Positions 54,038 through 61,628 of a DNA stretch of 64,000 nt are shown in pieces. The notes under the pieces are model-generated. The model was not told the DNA's origin. It saw only the letters and a program-made list of their open reading frames with translations, and searched no databases. Within the stretch, counting starts at the first letter, position 1. Every line of letters begins with the position of its first letter. The stretch comes from Tenacibaculum singaporense. GTDB taxonomy: Bacteria > Bacteroidota > Bacteroidia > Flavobacteriales > Flavobacteriaceae. The translations under genes were made by a program, and so were the position numbers. The DNA lies in contig NZ_CP032548.1 in assembly GCF_003867015.1 (NCBI RefSeq), positions 2,237,001 through 2,301,000 on the forward strand. The letters are read 5' to 3'.

Positions 54038-54421
54038 ATGAATGAACTTACAAAAGCTGAAGAACAAATAATGCAATACGTATGGAAGCTAGACAAAGCT
54101 TTCTTAAAAGATATTGTAGAGCAATTTCCTGAACCCAAACCTGCTTATACTACTATATCAACAGTAGTACGTGTTTTGGTAAAAAAAGGGTTTCTCAATT
54201 TCGAAACCTTTGGTAAAGTACGACAATACTCACCTACTATTAGTAAAGAACAGTATTTTAAAAAGCATTTTAAAAATGTAATTGGTAGTTTTTTCAGTGG
54301 CTCTAAGAGTAAGTTTGCTATGTTTTTTACAGAAAATGAAGATTTTAACCTTACAGAGTTAGAAGAAATCAAAAGCCTGATAGAGAATAAAATAGAAACC
54401 TTAAAAGAAAAGAATGACTAG
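54038..54421 (+). CDS. BlaI/MecI/CopY-family repressor
   Basis: Winged-helix repressor of 127 residues. The N-terminal DNA-binding part (1-80) has LTKAEEQIMQYVW, typical of the family, then the recognition region YTTISTVVRVLVKKGFL. The C-terminal part (80-127) is helical and mediates dimerisation. The start is fixed by the family N-terminus. The next gene overlaps by 8 bp and encodes the M56 sensor-protease expected to relieve repression by cleavage or signalling. Operator dyads lie directly upstream, so it is probably autoregulated. Confidence 0.92.
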   Translation: MNELTKAEEQIMQYVWKLDKAFLKDIVEQFPEPKPAYTTISTVVRVLVKKGFLNFETFGKVRQYSPTISKEQYFKKHFKNVIGSFFSGSKSKFAMFFTENEDFNLTELEEIKSLIENKIETLKEKND

Positions 54422-55751
54422 TTTTTTTATCTATTTAGCTCAAAGTAGCCTTGTATTTTCTTGCTTGTACATACTCTATGTCACAGTAAGTAGTAAAGTA
54501 ACTTTTCATCAAACCAATCGATTTTTATTACTCATACTACCTATTGTTTCTTTATTAGCTCCACTATCTTACTTGCTAACATTTGAAGCACCATCAACCA
54601 TAATACAAATTCCACAATTTAGTGAATTTATAGAAAATAGTGAAACTGTCTTGGTAGATACTATTGAAGAAACAAGTACACAAACCTATAATTTCAAAAC
54701 CATCCTTTTCAGTTTGTATTTGCTAGGTAGTTCGTTTGTACTTTTACGCACCTTACATTCACTTTGGTTACTCTTTCTTTTAAAAAAGCAATCAAAAGTT
54801 ACATTTAGCAATAATTTTCAGCTAATACACACCAATTATACCAGTACTTTTTCATTCTTTAATTGGATATTCATTTCTAAACATATAAATCCTACAGAAA
54901 ATACATTAATAATTGAACACGAAAAAGCTCATGTGAAATTAAAACACTCTATAGATGTGTTACTTGCTGAAACCTATATTGTATTCTTTTGGTTTAATCC
55001 GTTAGTGTACATGTATCGAAAATCGTTAAAGTCTATACACGAATATCAAGCAGATAGTTGGGTGTTAAACGGAACCACCAAAACATCTAACTATTTAGCA
55101 GTTCTTTTACAAAACATTGAAAAAGAAACAGCAACTTCAAATAGCTTGTATAGCTATTTTAATCAATCAGTAATCAAAAAGCGAATAGATATGATCACAA
55201 AGAAGCCTACGGCTAAGGTGTACAAACTCACCTACTCAGTATTCATTATGGGTGCTGTAAGTCTTTGTTTGGCATTTACAAAGCCAAACACAACTGAAAA
55301 GCTCTTACCTAGTACAACTCCACAATTAGCTAAGGGGTTTGTGCTTAATCCTCCTACTCTTTTTCCTGTGCAAGGGAAAAGTAAAAAAGACATTAGTAGT
55401 ACCTATGGAAAGAGAAGAAACCCGTTGAAAAATGGAAAAAAAATGATGCATAACGGTATTGACATCAAGGCTCCAATAGGAACGCCTGTTATTGCTACTG
55501 CCGATGGTGTTATTGCCAAAGCTGCTGACCAAAACAAATGGGGAAACCTAATCGTAATTGAACATAGCGATGGGTACCAAACTTGGTATGCACACTTGCA
55601 AAAGTTCAACGTTACCAAAAACCAATCTGTTAAAAAAGGAGATGTTATTGGGTATGTTGGTAACACTGGTGCATCTTTAGGCGCACACTTACATTATGAA
55701 GTGCATTATAAAGAAGTGCAGGTAAACCCAATAAACTTTATTAAAAAATAA
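54414..55751 (+). CDS. M56 (BlaR1-like) membrane metalloprotease fused to M23 peptidase
   Basis: Protein of 445 residues. The N-terminal M56 part has about four membrane segments (5-25, 38-56, 95-122 and 270-290) and the zinc motif HEKAH (169-173), with HEYQAD (209-214) further on. The C-terminal, presumably periplasmic, domain (320-445) is an M23/LytM peptidase with all usual residues: His346-x3-Asp350, His394 in WYAH, and HLHYE (His425, His427). Unlike classical BlaR1 there is no penicillin-binding sensor domain. With the BlaI-type repressor it may sense or modify peptidoglycan; the ligand is unknown. Confidence 0.92.
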   Translation: MTSFFIYLAQSSLVFSCLYILYVTVSSKVTFHQTNRFLLLILPIVSLLAPLSYLLTFEAPSTIIQIPQFSEFIENSETVLVDTIEETSTQTYNFKTILFSLYLLGSSFVLLRTLHSLWLLFLLKKQSKVTFSNNFQLIHTNYTSTFSFFNWIFISKHINPTENTLIIEHEKAHVKLKHSIDVLLAETYIVFFWFNPLVYMYRKSLKSIHEYQADSWVLNGTTKTSNYLAVLLQNIEKETATSNSLYSYFNQSVIKKRIDMITKKPTAKVYKLTYSVFIMGAVSLCLAFTKPNTTEKLLPSTTPQLAKGFVLNPPTLFPVQGKSKKDISSTYGKRRNPLKNGKKMMHNGIDIKAPIGTPVIATADGVIAKAADQNKWGNLIVIEHSDGYQTWYAHLQKFNVTKNQSVKKGDVIGYVGNTGASLGAHLHYEVHYKEVQVNPINFIKK

Positions 55752-55776
55752 TTTTACAAACTCATCTTATTAAAGC

Positions 55777-55805
55777 AATTCTCCCATAAAATCAATGGGA
55801 GAATT
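55777..55805 (+). terminator. Terminator after the M56-M23 gene
   Basis: AATTCTCCCAT (55777-55787) and ATGGGAGAATT (55795-55805) form a perfect 11-bp stem followed by TTGTTT, 26 bp after the stop. Confidence 0.8.
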
Positions 55806-55850
55806 TTGTTTAACAATATATTTAAAGGTGATAGGCTTATAATTAAACGA

Positions 55851-55882
55851 AAAACTGCTTAAGAAAACACTTAAGCAGTTTT
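55851..55882 (-). terminator. Terminator of the double-glycine peptide gene
   Basis: AAAACTGCTTAAG (55851-55863) and CTTAAGCAGTTTT (55870-55882) form a perfect 13-bp stem; on the minus strand a T-run follows. It lies 29 bp after the peptide stop and isolates the gene. Confidence 0.8.
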
Positions 55883-55910
55883 AAATTATAAATCGTTCAT
55901 TGAAGAATGA

Positions 55911-56093
55911 TTAACAAATATAATTCATAGTATCAGGCTGATAACAACATACTTTTACACCATTTTGATAGATATAAGAACCATCTCCTCCACATTCTTT
56001 AGGGAAAGGAAAAGGTCCTCCTCCTTTAATATTTTTTAATGTTGTTTTTGTTAATTCTTGAGATCCTTCTACGTTTAAAATCACTTTTTTCAT
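55911..56093 (-). CDS. Double-glycine-leader peptide, bacteriocin-like precursor
   Basis: A 60-residue precursor. The leader (1-25) has the features of a GG-type secretion leader: a basic start, spaced hydrophobic residues and the pattern ELTKTTLKNIKGG. The core of about 35 residues is rich in Gly and Pro at first (GPFPFP) and holds four cysteines (34, 49, 50, 60), with Cys60 as the last residue. The YQNGVKVC segment (42-49) loosely recalls the YGNGV motif of pediocin-like bacteriocins; the likeness is weak. GG leaders are cut by C39-peptidase ABC exporters, but none is encoded here. It has its own terminator. Bacteriocin, signal or other secreted peptide: cannot decide. Confidence 0.72.
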   Translation of the reverse strand: MKKVILNVEGSQELTKTTLKNIKGGGPFPFPKECGGDGSYIYQNGVKVCCYQPDTMNYIC

Positions 56094-56205
56094 TATAAAG
56101 TTTTTTGGGGTTAAAATATTTATTTCACGTCCCTAAATTAATCTTAAAAAAAAAGGTTTACAGCTAAAAAGCCTTACTTTTGGTAAGGAAAAACCATACT
56201 TTTAA

Positions 56206-56796
56206 TTACGCTTCGCCCTCCTCCATAAGAGCTTCTAATCTTCTTTCTGGAACTAACCAAATAAAGGCTACCACAATATAACACAGTATGGCACCCCATG
56301 TGTACATATAAGCAAATGGTATAGCCACTATATATAGAAATAAAGAAGCATATTCTTTTAATCCATTAGTGCATAGTTTAGATAATGCATAATTATCATC
56401 ATGGTATTTAATCAATACTCTTTCTAAGATAAAATAAGCTACAGCACTCATTAATAAAACAAAACCGTAAGTAGCTACAGGTAAGGCTTCGTAATAATTT
56501 TCGTGCTCTCCTACCCAACTTGTTGTAAATGGAATTAAAGACAGCCAAAACAGTAAATGTAAGTTAGCCCATAATATACCTCCATTGACCTTTTTTGTTA
56601 CCTGCATTAAATGGTGATGATTATTCCAATATATTCCTAAATAAATAAAACTTAGTAAGTAACTTATAAATACGGGGGCTACAGAAAGTAATCCTTTAAA
56701 TGTAGTATCTTCCGGTGCTTTCATTTCTAATACCATTATGGTAATTACGATAGCTAAAACACCATCACTAAATGCTTCTAATCTACCTGTTTTCAT
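56206..56796 (-). CDS. TMEM175-family potassium channel-like protein (DUF1211)
   Basis: Membrane protein of 196 residues with six hydrophobic segments. The N-terminal RLEAFSDGVLAIVITIMVLEM carries the R-x3-FSD motif that lines the pore of TMEM175 channels. Bacterial members conduct K+ with low selectivity. It lies 26 bp after the pirin gene on the same strand and may be co-transcribed with it. Physiological role here is unknown. Confidence 0.9.
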   Translation of the reverse strand: MKTGRLEAFSDGVLAIVITIMVLEMKAPEDTTFKGLLSVAPVFISYLLSFIYLGIYWNNHHHLMQVTKKVNGGILWANLHLLFWLSLIPFTTSWVGEHENYYEALPVATYGFVLLMSAVAYFILERVLIKYHDDNYALSKLCTNGLKEYASLFLYIVAIPFAYMYTWGAILCYIVVAFIWLVPERRLEALMEEGEA

Positions 56797-56822
56797 ATAA
56801 CTATTTGTTGGTTAATATTTTA

Positions 56823-57710
56823 TTATCCTCCAAAACGTCGCTGTTCTGGTAAGGGGATTCGATCTGTCTCTTTTGGTACAGAAGGAAATTTATTACTCTT
56901 CCAGTCTTCTTTTGCTTGTTCTATCAATTCTTTATTAGAAGCTACAAAGTTCCACTCAATAAAACGCTCCTCTTTAAAAGGTTCTCCTCCAAAAATATAT
57001 ATAGTTGAATTGGCTGCAATTTCAAAACTACACAACGTACTATCTTTTGCTACTAATAATTTTTTGGACTCATAAGTATGTCCATCACTAGTAATACTTC
57101 CATCTAAAATATATAGGGCACTTTCACCAAACAAATGTTCTCCTATAGTAATTGTTTTCTTCTCACTCGATTTAATTTCTATAAAAAATAGTGAACTATA
57201 TACTGGAACAGGAGATTGCTTTCCAAACGCTTTTCCTGCGATGAGCTTAAACTGTACTCCATCGTTCTCCCAACTAGGAATCTTTTCTGAAGAAACATGT
57301 GCAAAAGAAGGTTCGCATTGCTCTTCATTCAGAGGTAAAGCTACCCATATTTGTAAACCATGAAGCCTTTTAGTTGAATTCCTTAATCGTTCAGGAGTTC
57401 TTTCAGTATGTACTACACCTTTTCCTGCTGTCATCCAATTTACAGCTCCCGGAGTTATTTCAATTTCAGTTCCTATACTATCACGGTGTACTATAGCTCC
57501 TTCAAACAAAAAAGTAAGTGTTGATATACCTATATGAGGATGCATATTAACATCTAAATTATCTTTTTCGTTGAGTTTTACTGGTCCCATATGATCAATA
57601 AAAATAAAAGGGCCTACCATTCGTTTTTGCCTAAATGGTAACAAACGACCTACTAGGAAATTACCAATATTTGCTGCTCGTTCTTCAATTATTAGTTTCG
57701 TATTAGACAT
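56823..57710 (-). CDS. Pirin family protein (copy 1)
   Basis: Bicupin of 295 residues in the pirin family; members bind a metal and some have quercetinase activity. The N-terminal metal motif is HPHIG with a second ligand pair in VVHTERTPE. The second cupin (about 170-270) includes SALYILDGSI. A second pirin lies 600 bp away at 58334. The two differ in motif spacing and are distant paralogues rather than a recent duplication. Reaction unknown. Confidence 0.92.
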   Translation of the reverse strand: MSNTKLIIEERAANIGNFLVGRLLPFRQKRMVGPFIFIDHMGPVKLNEKDNLDVNMHPHIGISTLTFLFEGAIVHRDSIGTEIEITPGAVNWMTAGKGVVHTERTPERLRNSTKRLHGLQIWVALPLNEEQCEPSFAHVSSEKIPSWENDGVQFKLIAGKAFGKQSPVPVYSSLFFIEIKSSEKKTITIGEHLFGESALYILDGSITSDGHTYESKKLLVAKDSTLCSFEIAANSTIYIFGGEPFKEERFIEWNFVASNKELIEQAKEDWKSNKFPSVPKETDRIPLPEQRRFGG

Positions 57711-57894
57711 AAATAATTCTATCTGTTTTTATTGTTTTTGTAATCTCTATTTTATATACTTTTTAAATATACCATTATTACCGCAAACAACTGTAATATA
57801 AACTGTTAAGTTAATTTTGTTTGAAATAACACTTTGATATCACTCCTTTTTTCACTATATTACATTGACTAACAACACCTTAAAACCTTAAACC

Positions 57895-58281
57895 ATGATG
57901 GACAGAAAAACTTTTATTCAAAAATCAATAGCAGGGATGCTGTTAGCGTTACCTGCATATATGCTTATAGGATGTTCCTCTGATCCTGATAACGATCCAA
58001 GTCCTACTCCTGACCCTAATCCAACCCCATCTGGTAACTGTATAAATAATGGAACCAATAGCGCTATTAGTGCTAATCATGGACATAGCTTATCTGTTTC
58101 TAAAGAAGATGTACAAGCTGGAGTACAAAAATCATATTCAATACAAGGAAGTTCTCCTCACAATCATACAGTGACTTTAACTGCTGCTAATTTTTCTTCC
58201 TTACAAAGTAATAATTCGATTAGTGTTTCTTCCACAAATGATGATGGTCACACACATTCAGTTACAGTATCTTGTGCTTAA
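57895..58281 (+). CDS. Histidine-rich lipoprotein with HxH repeats
   Basis: Protein of 128 residues. A lipoprotein-type signal ends at LIGCSSDP, then comes a Pro/Thr/Asp-rich linker (about 30-48), then a compact domain with three His-x-His pairs: HGH (62-64), HNH (about 93-95) and HTH (about 120-122), plus cysteines at 49 and 127. The spacing suggests a metal-binding beta domain; similar stand-alone domains occur in other bacteria, function unknown to me. Two Met codons begin the frame; the second may be used. It is flanked by pirin genes on the opposite strand and has its own terminator. Confidence 0.78.
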   Translation: MMDRKTFIQKSIAGMLLALPAYMLIGCSSDPDNDPSPTPDPNPTPSGNCINNGTNSAISANHGHSLSVSKEDVQAGVQKSYSIQGSSPHNHTVTLTAANFSSLQSNNSISVSSTNDDGHTHSVTVSCA

Positions 58282-58296
58282 ATAATATTTAAAAAT

Positions 58297-58329
58297 AAAA
58301 AAACAGCTTTTTGTAAAAGCTGTTTTTTT
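58297..58329. terminator. Bidirectional terminator between the lipoprotein and pirin 2
   Basis: ACAGCTTTT (58303-58311) and AAAAGCTGT (58315-58323) extend with A6/T6 to a 15-bp stem and TGT loop. It serves both convergent genes. Confidence 0.88.
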
Positions 58330-58333
58330 ATTG

Positions 58334-59206
58334 CTAATCTTCTAGATATCCGAATTTCCCGGTGTTGAAGTCTTGAAATGCTTCTATCAACTCTTGTTTA
58401 GTATTCATTACAAACGGACCATGTGCAGCAATAGGTTCATTTAATGGTTCACCGCTTAATACTAGAACAACTGTATCTTCTAAAGCTTCTATTGTAAATG
58501 TATCTCCATCATTTGCAAACAATGCAAAGTGATCTTGAAAAACATCTGTCTCCTCATTTATCTTTACACTTCCTTCTACAGGTAAAATTGAAGTAGTATA
58601 ATGAGCCGGAAATGTCAATTGTGTTTTCGCTCCTTTTTTCAACTTCACATTAAACATATTTACAGGCGAAAATGTTGACGCAGGACCTTTATTGCCTTCA
58701 TATTCTCCTGCAATTACTTCTACTTCTCCTCCATTATTAGCTAATGGTATCCTAGCCATTTCAGCATTTGCTATTGCTTGATATTTTGGCGGACTCATTT
58801 TGTCTTTTGCAGGAAGGTTTACCCACAACTGTACCATTTGAAACTCACCTCCAGTTTTGCTCCATTCAGTTTCATGAAACTCTTTGTGTAAAACTCCTGA
58901 AGCCGCTGTCATCCATTGTACGTCTCCTTCACCTATAATTCCGCCTCCGCCTGCACTATCACCATGCTCAACACGCCCTTTATAGGCAATCGTCACGGTT
59001 TCAAAACCTCTGTGCGGATGTACTCCCACTCCTTTTGGTTTATCAGTTGGAGGAAAATTATATTTTGAATTATAATCTAACATAATAAATGGATCCATAC
59101 GCTGCATCGTTGAGCTTCCTGGAATAAAATTATGCACTCTAAATCCGTCTCCAACAAAATGTGGAGTTCCTGGTTTTACTACCTTTTCTATACTTCTTGT
59201 TTTCAT
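58334..59206 (-). CDS. Pirin family protein (copy 2)
   Basis: Bicupin of 290 residues. Metal ligands are in GVHPHRGFETVT and VLHKEFHETEW. The family block GDVQWMTAASGVLH is clear. The C-terminal pirin domain ends with PFVMNTKQELIEAFQDF. It is the last gene of a probable minus-strand unit starting with the Crp/Fnr regulator at 60289, with a small protein between (19 bp upstream). Activity may be dioxygenase-like or regulatory; unknown. Confidence 0.92.
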   Translation of the reverse strand: MKTRSIEKVVKPGTPHFVGDGFRVHNFIPGSSTMQRMDPFIMLDYNSKYNFPPTDKPKGVGVHPHRGFETVTIAYKGRVEHGDSAGGGGIIGEGDVQWMTAASGVLHKEFHETEWSKTGGEFQMVQLWVNLPAKDKMSPPKYQAIANAEMARIPLANNGGEVEVIAGEYEGNKGPASTFSPVNMFNVKLKKGAKTQLTFPAHYTTSILPVEGSVKINEETDVFQDHFALFANDGDTFTIEALEDTVVLVLSGEPLNEPIAAHGPFVMNTKQELIEAFQDFNTGKFGYLED

Positions 59207-59225
59207 TTTAACTTCCTTTCTTTAA

Positions 59226-59570
59226 TTAATGTAAACTAGCGGCTAATTCCATTTCAAATGAATTATCCAAATAATTACGTTGTATTTCTGGTTTATTTTT
59301 AGACCAATACCCTTGTTTAACGCTTTCTGAAAGCGCTGCTTCATCTTTGTATTCAACAATGATTGCTTCAGGGAATAATACTGTAATAATCTTTTGTAGT
59401 TTGTTTTTTTCTACCTCTTTAGTGTCTTTAGAGATAGCTAAAACCTTATATGTTTGTTGGTGTAATTTTTCAATGGCTGTTTCGACATCACTAACAGTTG
59501 AAACTTGCCAATTCAAAATTTTAGGCATTGTTGTATTTTTTGTTACAACTAATGTTTTTAAATGTCTCAT
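59226..59570 (-). CDS. Small protein of unknown function (receiver-like?)
   Basis: A 114-residue cytoplasmic protein from ATG 59570, preceded by AAAAAAGGATTTATT, a better start context than the in-frame ATG at 59624. It begins MRHLKTLVVTK, then VETAIEKLHQQTYKVLAISKDT and ITVLFPEAIIVEYKDEAAL, an alternating beta-alpha pattern that recalls a receiver or flavodoxin-like fold but without the acidic pocket. This is a shape resemblance only. It lies between the Crp/Fnr and pirin genes and is probably co-transcribed with pirin. Confidence 0.65.
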   Translation of the reverse strand: MRHLKTLVVTKNTTMPKILNWQVSTVSDVETAIEKLHQQTYKVLAISKDTKEVEKNKLQKIITVLFPEAIIVEYKDEAALSESVKQGYWSKNKPEIQRNYLDNSFEMELAASLH

Positions 59571-59689
59571 AATAAATCCTTTTTTATTTACTGTAAAATT
59601 ACAGCAATAAAAAAAGGTATGCATTGACCTATGGTAAGAACGATTTACGATTATCTAACAACCGTAAATCAACAATCACAACTCGTATC

Positions 59690-60289
59690 TTAATTATTTG
59701 GTTTGAAGTTTTCTTCAGCAAGTGATTTACGAACACGACTCAAGCTTTCTGGGGTAATTCCTAAGTAAGAAGCAATCATCCACTGAGGAACTCGCAACAT
59801 AATATCTGGATACATGCTTACAAAATCTAGATAACGTCTTTTTGCTGATGCTCCTAGTAGTTGACTAATACGTTTGTATAATTGACGAATATGTTTTTGT
59901 AATAAATGCTCATTTTTCCTTCTAAAATCAGTATTTATTTCTGATACTTTATTGATAAAGCCTTCATCTAACATTACAACGTGTGTATCTTCAACAGCAT
60001 CAATATAATAAGTAGACGGTTCTTGAAAGTATACACTACCTCTATCGCTCACAATCCAATTTTCAGTAGCAAACTGTAAAATATTTTCTTTTCCCTCTTC
60101 ATTTAGGGCATATAAACGTAACAAACCTTTTTCTACAAAAAAGAAATGTGAACACACATCTCCTTCTTTTAATAAAAAATCACTTTTAGAAACGTTTTTT
60201 AAAGAAATAAACGATTGTATTTGAAGGTAATCATCTTCTGATAATCCTCCTTTTTCAATAAGATACTTTTTAAAGTTAGGTAGCTCCAT
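59690..60289 (-). CDS. Crp/Fnr-family transcriptional regulator
   Basis: Regulator of 199 residues: a cyclic-nucleotide-binding-type beta-barrel (about 20-115, LLKEGDVCSHFFFVEKGLLRL), a long dimerisation helix, and a C-terminal helix-turn-helix (PQWMIASYLGITPESLSRVRK). The cAMP-contact residues are not conserved, as in many Bacteroidota members, so the ligand is unknown. It precedes the small protein and pirin 2 on the same strand and may control them; a 120-bp gap follows. Confidence 0.92.
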   Translation of the reverse strand: MELPNFKKYLIEKGGLSEDDYLQIQSFISLKNVSKSDFLLKEGDVCSHFFFVEKGLLRLYALNEEGKENILQFATENWIVSDRGSVYFQEPSTYYIDAVEDTHVVMLDEGFINKVSEINTDFRRKNEHLLQKHIRQLYKRISQLLGASAKRRYLDFVSMYPDIMLRVPQWMIASYLGITPESLSRVRKSLAEENFKPNN

Positions 60290-60336
60290 ACATTGTTGTA
60301 ATAAGCTACTAAAAATACAGTATTATATACAATATT

Positions 60337-60891
60337 CTACTTTTCTTTTGAAGTTTTAAGTACTTTACCTCTATATCTAATTGAGTTTTTCTGCGTACTA
60401 TTTACATAGATAGTACTCGATAAGCTAGGATATACTCTAACTATAACATTATAATTTTCAGTTGATGTATTTTTATCCTTTATTTTAAAACTAATTTTGT
60501 AACTATTCTCTTTATCTTCAGATACAACTAAATCTTCAGGAGTTCCTTCAAATTCAATTCCAATATCTGTACCTCCATAAGATCCGCCAGCTTGTCTTTC
60601 ACCAAAATATGGTAAATATGCCGCAACAGTATCTTTTTTCATTTTGAAAAAATTACTATTTCCTACTAAATTAATGTTTCCAGCGTTACTTCCTATAGGT
60701 AACAAACCTGCATTAGCTATTTGTGCCATTGCATTTGTAACCATGGGTTCAGCCCACTCTGCTTCTATTTCAAAAGTTTTACTTTCTATAAGAGCGTTTA
60801 AGTTATCTATTTCTGCTTGAGTTGCATTTTTGGAAGAGGCACAACTAAGCAGTATAAAAATCATACTAATTAAAAAAACAAACCTTTTCAT
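60337..60891 (-). CDS. DUF4251 lipoprotein
   Basis: Lipoprotein of 184 residues with signal MKRFVFLISMIFILLSC (lipobox LLSC). The rest matches the DUF4251 family of Bacteroidota: FEIEAEWAEPM, INLVGNSNFFKMKKDTVAAYLPYFGERQ, GIEFEG and a beta-rich C-terminus with NVIVRVYPSLSSTIYVNS. Members are all predicted periplasmic or outer-membrane lipoproteins without known role. It starts 80 bp after the acyltransferase gene on the same strand. Confidence 0.85.
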   Translation of the reverse strand: MKRFVFLISMIFILLSCASSKNATQAEIDNLNALIESKTFEIEAEWAEPMVTNAMAQIANAGLLPIGSNAGNINLVGNSNFFKMKKDTVAAYLPYFGERQAGGSYGGTDIGIEFEGTPEDLVVSEDKENSYKISFKIKDKNTSTENYNVIVRVYPSLSSTIYVNSTQKNSIRYRGKVLKTSKEK

Positions 60892-60971
60892 ATCTTACTG
60901 TTTTTAAACCTTCTACAAGATACTTAAATATCGTAAAATTTTCAAGTAAATAAGAGTATTTAACGTTTGTT

Positions 60972-61523
60972 TTACTCTTTATCGGGTACAGAGAACAACT
61001 CTGGTTTTGCTCCTTTAATATCTCTATAAAAATCATAAAAATGATTCATATCAGCGTTCATATCATCTGTTAAGTAATAAGGAGGTGCTATTATAATTTG
61101 TTTATTTTTAAAATCGAAAGCAAACATTACCACAGGTACATTGGCTCCTTTTGCGATGTAATAAAATCCGGTTTTCCATGAAGCTACTTTAGCACGAGTC
61201 CCCTCAGGAGACAGCGCCAACCGGAATTCATCATGCTGATTAAAAACCGATACTATTGCATCCACCTTATTCGTACTTTTACTTCTATCAACAGGAGCTC
61301 CCCCTAAAGCTCTAAAAATAAAACCAAAAGGAGGTTTAAATAACGAAGCCTTACCTATAAAGTTAATTTTTACGCCAATAGTATTTCTAGCCAAAATAGC
61401 AATTGGAAAGTCTTTCCAACTGGTATGTGGAGCTCCAATAACAACGTATTTTTTTAAGTTTCTTGGAAAATCTCCAACTACCTTCCAGCCTAAAACTTTG
61501 TGAAATATAAATTTAGATATCAT
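60972..61523 (-). CDS. 1-acyl-glycerol-3-phosphate acyltransferase family protein (PlsC-like)
   Basis: Acyltransferase of 183 residues. The catalytic HxxxxD motif is HTSWKD, the second motif is GKASLFKPPFGFIFRALGGAPVDR, and the third is SPEGTR, all as in the PlsC family. At 183 residues it is short and lacks an N-terminal membrane anchor. It may transfer an acyl chain to a lysophospholipid, lipid A or an ornithine/glycine lipid; the acceptor is not predictable. Confidence 0.88.
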   Translation of the reverse strand: MISKFIFHKVLGWKVVGDFPRNLKKYVVIGAPHTSWKDFPIAILARNTIGVKINFIGKASLFKPPFGFIFRALGGAPVDRSKSTNKVDAIVSVFNQHDEFRLALSPEGTRAKVASWKTGFYYIAKGANVPVVMFAFDFKNKQIIIAPPYYLTDDMNADMNHFYDFYRDIKGAKPELFSVPDKE

Positions 61524-61592
61524 TTACTAGGTATAAAGTTCAATGATACGATTTTCCCTACAAAAATCAAATAATTTTAACCTATCTTGTCC

Positions 61593-61600
61593 TATATTTG
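61593..61600 (+). promoter_or_regulatory. Predicted -7 element of rmuC
   Basis: TATATTTG, a perfect TAnnTTTG match, 28 bp before ATG 61629. A longer reading frame starts before this element, so the promoter supports the downstream ATG. Confidence 0.55.
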
Positions 61601-61628
61601 TTCACTTAATAACCTTTTATTTATTCTA

